Shown one piece after another: positions 19,127 through 28,581 of a DNA stretch of 62,522 nt. Below the pieces are notes generated by a model that was not told where the DNA came from, searched no databases, and saw only the letters and a list, made by a program, of their open reading frames with translations. This stretch comes from Gemmatimonadota bacterium (GTDB taxonomy: Bacteria > 4572-55 > J002): assembly GCA_003697105.1 (NCBI GenBank), contig RFFQ01000191.1, forward strand, positions 1 to 62,522. The letters run 5' to 3'. Made by a program: the position numbers and the translations under genes. How positions within the stretch are numbered: the first letter of the stretch is position 1; each line of letters begins with the position of its first letter.

Positions 19127-22075
19127 ATGTTCAGGTTCGTTTCTACATGTTTCATAGTCGTGCTTTTGGCAGTATCGATGGTTTATGCCGGTACGACCGG
19201 GAACATCTCAGGCTCTGTGCACGATTCTGAGACTGGCGATCCTCTTGAAGGGGCGACTGTGTCGCTTCTAGGTACTTCTGTGGGCAGCTTTTGCGATGCA
19301 GAAGGGAATTTTCAACTCTACAACGTGCCCGCCGGGGAATATACGCTGATGATTTCCCTGATTGGATACCAGCAGTTGCAGATTGAGAATTTCCACGTGG
19401 TGCCGGACTTCACCAAGCAGGTTAATGTGGAGTTAAAGCCGCAATCCATCGCAATGGGGGAAGTTGTTGTTAGCGGTGAGCGTGCCCTAATTCAGCGAGA
19501 TGAGACCGCCACCGTTCGTGTCACTACATCCGAAGAAATGCAAAATATGGCACTTCGTACCGCGACTGATGTAGTTGGGCTACAAGCGGGTGTGGTGCGG
19601 GATGCCGGAGGTGCCTTCAAAACCTTGCGGGGATCTGAAACTGCTGAAAATGAAAGTGGCTCCAGCGGGCTTTATATTCGTGGGGGCCGGGGAAATGAAG
19701 TTGCTTTTATCGTTGATGGAGTCAACCAACAAGACCCCATTTCGGGTGCAACCACGACCGCAATCAACAATAACGCCATTGAACAAGTGGTGTTAACGAC
19801 CGGTGGTTTCAATGCCGAATATGGTCGGATTATGTCCGGTGTGGTTAATGTGACCACGAAAGGCGGTGGCAAAGAATATCATGGCTCGGCGGAAATGCTG
19901 ACGGATGCGGTTGCCCCCGGTTTTGGCGCAGATACGTACGAACAAAATGTCTATAGTCTATCTTTAGGCGGTCCGTTGGTTCCGGGCAATGAAAACTTCC
20001 GTTTCTTCGTTTCCGGGGAAATCCGTGATATGGGTGACCGCGAACCCCGTAACGCCGTGATCGAACCGTTTGAAGTTCGCACGGTCAATGGCGAAAAGGT
20101 CAAGTTTACCAACGATGGAAGGTTACCCCATAACTCTTTGGAAGGGTACTCCTTACAAGGTAAGTTGAATCTGGATATTTCGCCGGTGATGGATTTGGAA
20201 TTGTCTGCTTTGGGGTCAGAAAATGACTTTGAGCAGTACATCCATGCGTATAAATACAATATGAAACACGCACCGGAAGTAAATGAAGATAACCTTTCTT
20301 TGGCGGCACGTTTCCGCCACACCCTCGACCCGAAGACGTTTTACACCCTTTCGGCAAATTACTTCTCGACCGAACGTTTCCGTGGTGATGGTGTTCATGG
20401 GCAAAATCTACGTGATTACGGGCGGCTCTCTAACCCGGGCTATAACGACAATTACGATTTGTTCTTGAACGGCGATATTGATACCACGGAAATCAGTCGG
20501 GATGAATTTGGCAATGTCAGTGGGGATGAAGGTCACGTTTTTGCCGACTACGTTAAGCGCGAGTCCTCCTATATTGGATTCAAAGCCGATATGGTAACCC
20601 AGCGGATCAACAATAATGAGATTAAATTTGGGGTTGAATACCAACGCCACACCTTGCGTCGTTATCACGATTTGTATCCTGAGCAAACCGCGGTGATCGG
20701 TTATGATGAAAATGGTGAAGTGCAGTGGCGTCGTTCTTACTACAATCCCGACAACCCAACCACATTTCAAGATGTAAATTCTTACGGGATCGAGTTGAAT
20801 CCGGATAAATTGAAGCAAGGGATCATTGAATTCCAAGATGTGGATGATGGTCCCAATGGCGCCAAGCACCCGATCACGATGTCGGCGTATTTGCAAAACA
20901 AATTAGAATATGAAGGGATTGTGGTCAATTTTGGTCTGCGATATGACTATCTGGATGCTGCAACGGATGCACTTCGCAATGAAGAACGTCCGTTTGCGTT
21001 TGGGGATTCTACCAAGTTTGACGATGCCGATTTGACGGACAGCAAAGCCTACCATAAACTTAGTCCGCGTTTGGGTATCTCCTTCCCGATTACCGAACGG
21101 ATGATGTTCCGCTTTAGCTACGGGAAGTTTTTCCAGCAACCCAATCTTGAAAACCTGTACGTCAATTACGATTTCTTGAGCTATAAGCTTGAGCAGGGTG
21201 GGTACTACTTCCCGATTGGGAATCCGAACCTCAAGCCGGAAGAAACCACCGCTTACGAAATCGGGTTGACTCGCCAAATTGGTGAAAATCTCCGTTTTGA
21301 CGTGACCGCATACTACAAAGATATTAGCGGTTTGGTACAGGTGAAGAACCAACCGGCAAAACCGCGTAGTTTCGCCAGCTATCGCAACAGTGACTTTGGC
21401 TCGGTGAAGGGTTTTGATTTTGCCCTGAAAATGCGCCGGATTAACCATATTGCGCTGGATTTAGCGTACACGCTCTCCCAAGCGAATGGTACAGGCTCCA
21501 ATACCCAATCTCAACGGAACAACGCTTGGACGGGTGAAGAACCGGCAAAATCGGTTTCCCCGTTAGATTTCGACCAACGGCATGACATTAAAGCCACGGT
21601 TGATGTTCGCTTTGGCGAAGATGAAGGTCCTGTTTGGGGCGGTATCCAACCTTTTGAAAACTTTGGTGCTAACTTCATTTTTACGGCGGCAAGCGGTACG
21701 CCATACACCCCGGTTATCGTTCATAACGAAGTCACGTTGGCCTCGGTTTCTACTGTGCCGGATGGTCCGATCAACTCCCGCCGCAAACCGTGGAGTTTTA
21801 ATGTAGATGCTAAATTCACCCGTGATTTTCCGATGCCGATGGGTGATTTTCAAGTTTACCTCTGGATCGAAAACCTGTTTGATGCTCGCAACGTTGTTCG
21901 TGTGTATGAGTCTTCCGGTGACGGCGAAACGACGACATTCCTAAGTACGGAAAACGGTGAACAATTCGCAACCCGAGGACCGGATGCCGTTGAAGTTTAT
22001 CAAGATAAAGAGCGGAACCCGAACAATTTTTCCAAGCCCCGTATGGTACGGTTAGGGTTGGTTTATCAATTCTAA
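19127..22075 (+). CDS. TonB-dependent receptor with N-terminal carboxypeptidase-regulatory-like domain
   Basis: 982 residues from the ATG at 19127, which has AAGGAGG seven bases upstream and opens a good signal peptide (FIVVLLAVSMVYA). A longer in-frame start at 19046 would bury that signal and is rejected. A CarboxypepD_reg-like beta-sandwich comes first (GSVHDSETGDPLEGATVSL, YTLMISLIGYQ). Then the plug (GLYIRGGRGNEVAFIVDGV, IEQVVLTTGGFNAEYGRIMS) and a 22-stranded type barrel with SPRLGISFPITERMMFRFSY, and the terminal strand RLGLVYQF ending in Phe. It sits in the outer membrane and imports or exports a large substrate using TonB energy; the substrate is unknown. It is followed by a large secreted protein and a PorV-like protein, a recurrent arrangement in FCB-group genomes. 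Confidence 0.93.
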   Translation: MFRFVSTCFIVVLLAVSMVYAGTTGNISGSVHDSETGDPLEGATVSLLGTSVGSFCDAEGNFQLYNVPAGEYTLMISLIGYQQLQIENFHVVPDFTKQVNVELKPQSIAMGEVVVSGERALIQRDETATVRVTTSEEMQNMALRTATDVVGLQAGVVRDAGGAFKTLRGSETAENESGSSGLYIRGGRGNEVAFIVDGVNQQDPISGATTTAINNNAIEQVVLTTGGFNAEYGRIMSGVVNVTTKGGGKEYHGSAEMLTDAVAPGFGADTYEQNVYSLSLGGPLVPGNENFRFFVSGEIRDMGDREPRNAVIEPFEVRTVNGEKVKFTNDGRLPHNSLEGYSLQGKLNLDISPVMDLELSALGSENDFEQYIHAYKYNMKHAPEVNEDNLSLAARFRHTLDPKTFYTLSANYFSTERFRGDGVHGQNLRDYGRLSNPGYNDNYDLFLNGDIDTTEISRDEFGNVSGDEGHVFADYVKRESSYIGFKADMVTQRINNNEIKFGVEYQRHTLRRYHDLYPEQTAVIGYDENGEVQWRRSYYNPDNPTTFQDVNSYGIELNPDKLKQGIIEFQDVDDGPNGAKHPITMSAYLQNKLEYEGIVVNFGLRYDYLDAATDALRNEERPFAFGDSTKFDDADLTDSKAYHKLSPRLGISFPITERMMFRFSYGKFFQQPNLENLYVNYDFLSYKLEQGGYYFPIGNPNLKPEETTAYEIGLTRQIGENLRFDVTAYYKDISGLVQVKNQPAKPRSFASYRNSDFGSVKGFDFALKMRRINHIALDLAYTLSQANGTGSNTQSQRNNAWTGEEPAKSVSPLDFDQRHDIKATVDVRFGEDEGPVWGGIQPFENFGANFIFTAASGTPYTPVIVHNEVTLASVSTVPDGPINSRRKPWSFNVDAKFTRDFPMPMGDFQVYLWIENLFDARNVVRVYESSGDGETTTFLSTENGEQFATRGPDAVEVYQDKERNPNNFSKPRMVRLGLVYQF

Positions 22076-22146
22076 TACGGTCTTCAAGTTAGCTTGAAAA
22101 CTATCACTCAAATTAAAAACTTGAAACCTCAAGTAGGAGAGTAAAC

Positions 22147-25100
22147 ATGAGAAAAACCATTGCGTTACTTCTCGTTTTAGCATTTGCTTTTAGCGGAATG
22201 AGTTATGCCGCGCCGAATGCTGGTAAAGGGATGGGTTCTCAGACCTACGCCATTGATACCGGCGGGCGCTTGAATGTTAACAATGTGGATATGTTTGTCA
22301 CCAACATCGGTTCCTTCGCCTGGGATATTGAAACCGGTGATCCGGGTCTTTACTTCCCTAATGGTACGGATCGTACCGCTGTCTTTGCCTCTGGAATTTG
22401 GATTGGAGGCTTGGTGAATGGGGAAATTGAAGTCCGTGTGGCGGAATATTCTCAGGATTATACGCCGGGACACATCAGCAACGGTAATTTCGTGGAAGAT
22501 AATCCGGCGTTTAAAATTTACAGCATCACCAGCGATTCGAAACCGGGTGACCCGGATTGGGAAGAATGGGTTAATGCCGCCAATACCCTCGAAGTAGGTC
22601 CCCCATTGAATGAGGATGGTACCCCCGCGCTGATCGGTGACCAAACCCTCTGGTGCGTTTACAACCTGATGGATATGAGTTTTGTGACCAATGATGCCAG
22701 TGCCCCGGCACGGACACCTTTACCGATTGAAATCCACCAAACCGCCTTTGCCTACAACCGTTCCGGTGCGTTGGGGAACGTGGTTTTCTTGAAATTACAG
22801 CTTTACAACAAAGGAGATGTGACAATCGATGATTGCTATATCTCCCTTTGGTCAGACCCCGATTTGGGTGGTGCAAGTGATGACTATGTCGGATGCGATG
22901 TGGATAAAAGCTTAGGTTATTGCTATAATGCCACAAATACGGATAACATCTATGGCTCTGAGCCTCCGTGTGTGGGTTATGACTTCTTCCAAGGTCCGTT
23001 GGTGTATATTGCCGGCGAAACCTACGAAGATGTGAATGGAAACGGTGTTTTTGATGAAGGAGATACCCCGCTCACTGAAGGGAAAGCCTTTGGTGAAGTG
23101 CATCCCGGTGCGAAAAATTTGGGTATGAGTTCCTTTAACAAATACATCAATGGTACAGACCCGCATAGTGCGCAAGAAACCTACTGGTACATGCAAGGTT
23201 TGGATGCGTCTAATAACGGTGCGCCGGTGGTGAATCCGATTACCGGTGAAGTTACCCCTTATAACTTTGAAGGTGGTGACCCGGTAACCGGTACCGGCTG
23301 GCTGGACTCTGACCCTGCCGACCGCCGTTTCATGCAAAGTACCGGTCCGTTCACCTTTGCACCGGGTGACCGTCAAGAGATCGTGGCGGCAATTGTGTTG
23401 GGTCAAGGGAAAGACCGCTTGACCAGTATTACCGCTATGCGCTACAACGACCTTTTCGCCCAGAGCGCGTTTGATGCCGATTTTGACCTCCCTTCCCCTC
23501 CCACCCGTCCGAATGTAACCGTTACGGAACTGGATCAGGAAATATTGTTAACCTGGGATAATATTTCTGAAGACCAAAATGGAGATTATCCGTTTGAAGG
23601 TTACAATATTTACCAAGGAGAAACGGTTGCCGGTCCGTGGAAACGAATTGCAACGTTTGACCTCAACAATAGTGTGGGGATTATCTTTGATAATGTGTTT
23701 GATGTGGAAACCGGGGTGGTGATCAATAAACCGGTTCAATTTGGTTCGGATTCCGGTCTGCGCCATCGCTTTTCAATTACCCAAGATTACATTCGCGGGG
23801 GTTCCTTGAAGAATTACTCTTCGTATTATTTTGCGGTGACCGCATACGCTTATGACCCGGATGTAACCCCGAAGACGTTGGAAAATTCGCCGCAAAGTGT
23901 GAAGTTTGGCACCAACTTAAATGGCGATTATGTGCCGGTAGCGGTTATACCTCATCCACAGCGTGCTGGTAATGATTTAGACCCTGCAATACCTGAAGAC
24001 CCCACTGGTAGTATTGAGGTGACTTATGATCGGGTTGATGACAATCAAGCTCCAACGACAGATATCGTTGAGGTTTATGTTGTTGACCCTGTGCAAACGA
24101 CAGGACATGATTATAAAATCTCATGGGAGCCTGTTGAGACCCCTCAACCTGTACCAACAAATCCAGCATATAATTATGCCTTTACTTGGAAAGTAGAAGA
24201 CCTGATAACTGGCCAGACCGTCCTTCAAAACCAATGGAATAAAGATGGTGATGAAAACTATGAAGTGGTCGATGGCGTGATGGTTAAAGTTATCGGTGCC
24301 TATAAGCCCGAATTGCAAACCGTTAACTATGTCGATGTTGCGGGTGACAACGGGCGCGCTATTAGTTGGGTTAACTGGGGGGGTGCTTTCTTTGGAGGTG
24401 CTATCGATTATGGTATGAACTTCTTTGGTTCTGATTTAGACCCTGAAGTGAACCCAGAAGCTTTTGGTACGGTGCAATTGGTTTGGAAAAATGATATTGG
24501 ACCCGGCGGTGAAGTTATTGGTGAGCCGGCAGGTCAGAAAATATACCGCTATGACCGTCCGGGCTATAGTTTTTCGGGTATGGCAGATTCACCTGTTGAA
24601 GCTTGGTTGACCGTTGGTGGTGAGCGTGTCCAACAGCTCAACCTTTGTATGGTAGAGTGGGTTGATAGTGGTATCTATGACGGTGTTTTCCAATTTGATT
24701 GTAGTAGTGTGGGGGGACGTGAGTACCTGTTTGTTATGGCGTCTCCATATGATGGTGATGTTGGTGGGACGTATAACGATGACAATTTTGGTTTAGAGGC
24801 GGATGTTCTGTACGCAGGATGGCTCCGTATGCGGGGTTGTTCTCGTACTATCGAAGCGGGAGATTATTTGGAATTTGTTTGGGCAAAACCGGGCAATACC
24901 AATGATACCTATCTGTTTAGCACCTCCGCGCCTGTACAAGATGACCCGGCGGTAATTAAAACCGCTCTGGATAATGTCAAAGTGGTGCCGAATCCGTATT
25001 ATGCTCACTCCTCTTACGAGTTGGATACCATTACACAAGGTCGTGTGGTGAAGTTCACCAATCTGCCGCACTCGTGTAAGATTCGGATTTTTAATCTGGC

Positions 25101-25305
25101 GGGTGACTTGGTGCGTACCTTGGAAAAATCCGATGAAAATTCCCACTTGGATTGGAATCTATTGACCGAACGCAGCATTCCGGTCGCCAGTGGAATGTAT
25201 ATTTACCACGTTGAAGCCTACGAACGCGGAACACAAAAAGTGGTAGATTCCAAAGTCGGTAAGATGGCGGTCTTCATCGAAGCTGAAAAGTTGAACACCT
25301 ATTAA
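22147..25305 (+). CDS. Large secreted protein with FN3-like and FlgD-like C-terminal module
   Basis: 1052 residues. A signal peptide (residues 1-21, ending SGMSYA) leads into a domain with FPNGTDRTAVFASGIWIGG, often seen at the start of large secreted FCB proteins. A calcium-loop-like DVNGNGVFDEGD lies near residue 300. An FN3-like segment begins near residue 455 (PPTRPNVTVTELDQEILLTW). The C-terminal 110 residues form a FlgD-Ig-like module (KVVPNPYYAHSSYE, KIRIFNLAGDLVRTLEK, SGMYIYHVEA), of the kind used as type IX secretion tails or surface anchors. The gene follows the TonB receptor by 71 bp with an AGGAGA site. Residues about 599-911 use codons unlike the rest of the gene. Function unknown; a surface partner of the TonB receptor is an inference from gene order. 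Confidence 0.78.
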   Translation: MRKTIALLLVLAFAFSGMSYAAPNAGKGMGSQTYAIDTGGRLNVNNVDMFVTNIGSFAWDIETGDPGLYFPNGTDRTAVFASGIWIGGLVNGEIEVRVAEYSQDYTPGHISNGNFVEDNPAFKIYSITSDSKPGDPDWEEWVNAANTLEVGPPLNEDGTPALIGDQTLWCVYNLMDMSFVTNDASAPARTPLPIEIHQTAFAYNRSGALGNVVFLKLQLYNKGDVTIDDCYISLWSDPDLGGASDDYVGCDVDKSLGYCYNATNTDNIYGSEPPCVGYDFFQGPLVYIAGETYEDVNGNGVFDEGDTPLTEGKAFGEVHPGAKNLGMSSFNKYINGTDPHSAQETYWYMQGLDASNNGAPVVNPITGEVTPYNFEGGDPVTGTGWLDSDPADRRFMQSTGPFTFAPGDRQEIVAAIVLGQGKDRLTSITAMRYNDLFAQSAFDADFDLPSPPTRPNVTVTELDQEILLTWDNISEDQNGDYPFEGYNIYQGETVAGPWKRIATFDLNNSVGIIFDNVFDVETGVVINKPVQFGSDSGLRHRFSITQDYIRGGSLKNYSSYYFAVTAYAYDPDVTPKTLENSPQSVKFGTNLNGDYVPVAVIPHPQRAGNDLDPAIPEDPTGSIEVTYDRVDDNQAPTTDIVEVYVVDPVQTTGHDYKISWEPVETPQPVPTNPAYNYAFTWKVEDLITGQTVLQNQWNKDGDENYEVVDGVMVKVIGAYKPELQTVNYVDVAGDNGRAISWVNWGGAFFGGAIDYGMNFFGSDLDPEVNPEAFGTVQLVWKNDIGPGGEVIGEPAGQKIYRYDRPGYSFSGMADSPVEAWLTVGGERVQQLNLCMVEWVDSGIYDGVFQFDCSSVGGREYLFVMASPYDGDVGGTYNDDNFGLEADVLYAGWLRMRGCSRTIEAGDYLEFVWAKPGNTNDTYLFSTSAPVQDDPAVIKTALDNVKVVPNPYYAHSSYELDTITQGRVVKFTNLPHSCKIRIFNLAGDLVRTLEKSDENSHLDWNLLTERSIPVASGMYIYHVEAYERGTQKVVDSKVGKMAVFIEAEKLNTY

Positions 25306-25403
25306 GAATGTTCAAAGTCTAAAGTTCAAAGTTCTGATGTTTGTAAAGTGCTTTGCACTGGAAACCTTGAACCTGAAACTCAAATAATTAGGAGAAGAAA
25401 AAC

Positions 25404-26423
25404 ATGAGACCTACAAAAGTCTTGACTCTAATATTGATTGTTGGGTTGGCACTTGGTCTGACCGCAACAGATGCGCTTGCTGGCGCAGACCGTTTGGGTA
25501 CCGCAGGTGTTCAACAATTGCGTATTCCCCCGACCGCTCGAGGGGCGTCTTTGGGGGGTTCGGTTGTCAGTGATGCCGCCGGTCTGGAGGCTATCTATTG
25601 GAATCCCGCCGGTTTGGCGGCCATAGAGCGCTCCGAAGCTATGCTCTCCTATTCGTCTTATATCGCGGATATGAGCTTTTACATGTTTGGCGCCGGTTTT
25701 AACACTGATTATGGTACCTTTGGATTTTCTTTTCGAGGGTTGGATGTGGGGGAAGAGATTGAAGTGACCACCGAAGCCCAACCCGATGGTACCGGGCAAA
25801 ACTTTAACCCCTTTTTGATGATTGCTGGTGTGACCTATGCGAACCAGTTTACGGAACAAATTTCGGTGGGAGCGTCGGCAAGTGTGGTACATGATGAAAT
25901 TCATGAAGTCTCCGGCTCGACCCTCTCCTTTGATTTTGGTATTCAATATAAAACCCCTTTTCAAGGCTTGGGTTTAGGGATTGTCTTTAAGAATTTCGGA
26001 CCCGGCATGAATTATGACGGTGCCGGTCTGGAAGTTAAAGAAAAGATCACAGGTGATGACCCCGGTGCGCAGCCCCGTCCGGTGCGCTTTCAGGTGGCTA
26101 CCGCTGACCAACCGACCTATGTACAATTCGGTGTCTCCTATGATGCGTGGAGTAACGATATGCACTTGGTCAAAGTCCAACCCACCTACCGGAGCAATGG
26201 CTATTCTGCCGACGAATTTACCATGGGTCTGGAGTACAGCTTTCAAAATCAATTGTTTGTCCGTACCGGCTTGATGACCGCCGATCAGGATGAATATATG
26301 AATGATTTCTCTTTTGGTGCCGGGCTAAAGCTGGGTGATTTCACCTTTGATTACGCCTACGGAAATGATGCCAATGATTTTCTGGGCACGAAAAACTGGT
26401 ACACCCTGAAGTTCGCCTTCTAA
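25404..26423 (+). CDS. PorV/PorQ-family outer membrane protein
   Basis: 339 residues. A signal peptide (about residues 1-26, ending ATDALA) is followed by the family signature GTAGVQQLRIPPTARGASLG, SVVSDAAGLEAIYWNPAGLA and, later, LGLGIVFKNFGPGM. The rest is beta-barrel, ending WYTLKFAF with a terminal Phe. PorV is the outer-membrane shuttle that takes type IX cargo from the translocon to the attachment complex; PorQ is related. Whether this organism has type IX secretion cannot be judged from the window. It follows the secreted protein gene with a 98-bp gap and an AGGAG site, and probably belongs to the same unit as the TonB receptor. Confidence 0.87.
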   Translation: MRPTKVLTLILIVGLALGLTATDALAGADRLGTAGVQQLRIPPTARGASLGGSVVSDAAGLEAIYWNPAGLAAIERSEAMLSYSSYIADMSFYMFGAGFNTDYGTFGFSFRGLDVGEEIEVTTEAQPDGTGQNFNPFLMIAGVTYANQFTEQISVGASASVVHDEIHEVSGSTLSFDFGIQYKTPFQGLGLGIVFKNFGPGMNYDGAGLEVKEKITGDDPGAQPRPVRFQVATADQPTYVQFGVSYDAWSNDMHLVKVQPTYRSNGYSADEFTMGLEYSFQNQLFVRTGLMTADQDEYMNDFSFGAGLKLGDFTFDYAYGNDANDFLGTKNWYTLKFAF

Positions 26424-26453
26424 TCTTCCGGGTGAATTCCGTTCTGTTTTTGG

Positions 26454-26496
26454 GTTAAGACTTCCGGAATTATGGATCGGTTTCGGGAGTCTTAAC
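26454..26496 (+). terminator. Hairpin between the PorV-like and P460 genes (possible attenuator)
   Basis: GTTAAGACT (26454-26462) pairs with AGTCTTAAC (26488-26496), and the stem extends inward by three pairs (26463-26465 with 26485-26487, one a G-T wobble). No T run follows, so it may be a weak terminator, an attenuator or an mRNA-stabilising structure separating the two genes. Confidence 0.4.
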
Positions 26497-26577
26497 TCTA
26501 TAAGAATATATGATTTGATGAATGGGTTTATTATTCATCTTTCATTTATTTTTCACTCTTGTTAAGGAGGTTTATGT

Positions 26578-28494
26578 ATGTTATCAAATAAAACCGTTAT
26601 GTTCATGCTTGTGATCCTCTCGGCAAGCCTGCTTGCCATGACATTATTGAATGGGTGTGGGGATGATCTGAATGATTCCATTACCACATTTACCGCGCGA
26701 TCTATCACAGTAGATCAGAGCAGTGCCACTTTAGTACCGGGCGATGAGTTTGAACTGCGTGCACATGCTTTTGATCAAAATGGCGACGAAATGATCTATG
26801 CCACATTCAATTGGGTTTCCAGTGACCCGAATGTAGTCACGGTAGTGGGCGAGACCGATGGTACACCGGTAGCCGGTAGTGGTGCCGTCTTGACCGCCGT
26901 TGCCGTGGGCAATGCCACGATCACCATCAGTGTAGACCCAGATTATCAGGGTGCCGCTCCGGTAACCGTTAATGTGAGTGTTGTACCCGGCATGGTAACA
27001 AATGTGGCGGTCGATACCGACCCAACCCTAGATTATGTGGATGTCAGTTGGGATGCTGTCCCCAGCACGGTCGATATTACCTATGATGTCTTCCGCTCAA
27101 CGGTTGAAGGTGAGACCGGTACAGCGGTTGCCACTGGTTTAACAGAAACCAGTTACCGGGATGTTGTACCGGAAACCGGTGTGGATTATTACTACTCGGT
27201 TCAGGCAACAGGTAATGGAGCAACCGGTGATATGTCGGATGCCGCCGCCGCCAGTGCGGTCGGTGCAATTCCCGCGGATTGGTTTGATTCCTTTTATGAA
27301 GAACATGAGGCGTGGGATAATGCCTATGGTCCCGATCCCTTATTGGGCGCAGCGCATGGCTCCAATGACCCCTATGTTCGTACGGTGTATGGCACCGGCA
27401 CTTATGATGATGGGTATCCCGTGGGTACCGTCATTGTGAAACGCTTGACGGACATCAATACCGGTGAAATGCCAGAAGTTGCCGGAGCGATTACCGCCAT
27501 GCGAAAGCGGAGTGATGGATACTATCCCGATAATGGCAACTGGGAATGGTTCATGCGCGCAGAAGATGGCTCCTACATGAGCGGTGGTAACTTAGGCGAT
27601 GGCATGTGTAACAACTGTCACGCCGGCGCCGGTGAAAGCTATGTTTTTGATCATTCATCGGGTGTTGAAGAATTCTTCGCCAGTAATCTGGATTTTGCCG
27701 GTTATGATAGCTGGACCAAAATCGATTATACCGTTTATCCCACGGCTTTTGCGGAATTGGGTGGTTTTGCGCACTCCCCTGACAGCAACCATGTGCGTGG
27801 CGTGTACACCAATGAGGTGGAAGGATTAGGTCAATTAGTCGTGAAAGAAGTCTTTTCGTGGGATGCAGACAACAACAAAGTTGTCAATGGCATCACCGCA
27901 ATGGCAAAACGAGGTGGCGACTTCAATGCGAGTAATAGCAACTGGGAATGGTTCTTCTTGGATGCTACTGACGGTACGATTATGCAACGAATGGGTGAAG
28001 AGGCTGGTTGTAACGGCTGTCATGCCGCCGCACCCAATGATTACATTTTTGACCACCCCGCAGAATATGTTGTCGATGACCCGATGGCGATGTTTGAAGA
28101 TGCGCATACCCATCTGCCGCTCTGGGCGAGCAATATCGGTACAGACCCCTTCTTGCAAGGCGCTCATGGGGATAGTACGGAATATCAACGCGATATTTAT
28201 AAATGGCAACCGGCGGCTCTTCCGGAAGATGGTGCTTATCCGATTGGAACGATCATTGTTAAGCGGTTAACCCATCCCGATACGGGTGATATGCCCGATA
28301 GTCCCGGTGCGATTACTGCCATGGTCAAACGAGGCGATGATTTTAATTCCGAGAATGGCAATTGGGAATGGTTCATGCGCGGTGCTGACGGTACGTATGT
28401 TCGTGGTGGCGCAGAAATGGGCTGTAATGGCTGCCACGCCAATGCTACCGGTGAAAATGGTACCGATTACGTTTTTACGCAGCCGGGTGAATAA
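26578..28494 (+). CDS. Triheme lipoprotein with Ig-like, FN3 and three tandem cytochrome P460 domains
   Basis: 638 residues. A lipoprotein signal (lipobox LLNGC) is followed by a BIG2-like domain (SITVDQSSATLVPGDEFELR), an FN3-like domain (near 140-235) and three copies of a 135-residue domain. Each copy has G-x-x-x-VK (Lys 288, 423, 562), GAITAM.KR or similar, NWEWF, a CxxCH (344-348, 478-482, 616-620) and a closing DYVF-type motif. These are features of cytochrome P460, a c-type haem protein in which a lysine is cross-linked to the haem and which oxidises hydroxylamine in ammonia oxidisers. All three copies keep the candidate Lys at a constant 54-56 residues before the CxxCH. AAGGAGG precedes the ATG. 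Expected to be tethered to a membrane on the periplasmic or outer face. Activity is not proved; electron transfer or NO/hydroxylamine detoxification is possible. Confidence 0.85.
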   Translation: MLSNKTVMFMLVILSASLLAMTLLNGCGDDLNDSITTFTARSITVDQSSATLVPGDEFELRAHAFDQNGDEMIYATFNWVSSDPNVVTVVGETDGTPVAGSGAVLTAVAVGNATITISVDPDYQGAAPVTVNVSVVPGMVTNVAVDTDPTLDYVDVSWDAVPSTVDITYDVFRSTVEGETGTAVATGLTETSYRDVVPETGVDYYYSVQATGNGATGDMSDAAAASAVGAIPADWFDSFYEEHEAWDNAYGPDPLLGAAHGSNDPYVRTVYGTGTYDDGYPVGTVIVKRLTDINTGEMPEVAGAITAMRKRSDGYYPDNGNWEWFMRAEDGSYMSGGNLGDGMCNNCHAGAGESYVFDHSSGVEEFFASNLDFAGYDSWTKIDYTVYPTAFAELGGFAHSPDSNHVRGVYTNEVEGLGQLVVKEVFSWDADNNKVVNGITAMAKRGGDFNASNSNWEWFFLDATDGTIMQRMGEEAGCNGCHAAAPNDYIFDHPAEYVVDDPMAMFEDAHTHLPLWASNIGTDPFLQGAHGDSTEYQRDIYKWQPAALPEDGAYPIGTIIVKRLTHPDTGDMPDSPGAITAMVKRGDDFNSENGNWEWFMRGADGTYVRGGAEMGCNGCHANATGENGTDYVFTQPGE

Positions 28495-28525
28495 ATCCGA
28501 TACCATCCTAACCGGATGAGTTACA

Positions 28526-28562
28526 AAAAACCCCATCATCACAATATGATGATGGGGTTTTT
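28526..28562. terminator. Bidirectional rho-independent terminator
   Basis: A perfect 16-bp stem (28526-28541 with 28547-28562) and a five-base loop. The A tract on one side and T tract on the other serve both the P460 gene (plus) and the kinase gene (minus), which converge here. Confidence 0.92.
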
Positions 28563-28581
28563 CGCTGCCGGTGGGGCAGGT

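Noticed and set aside
20408-21448. Long minus-strand frames opposite the TonB receptor
   Set aside because: They are antisense to conserved plug and barrel sequence and have no start signals.
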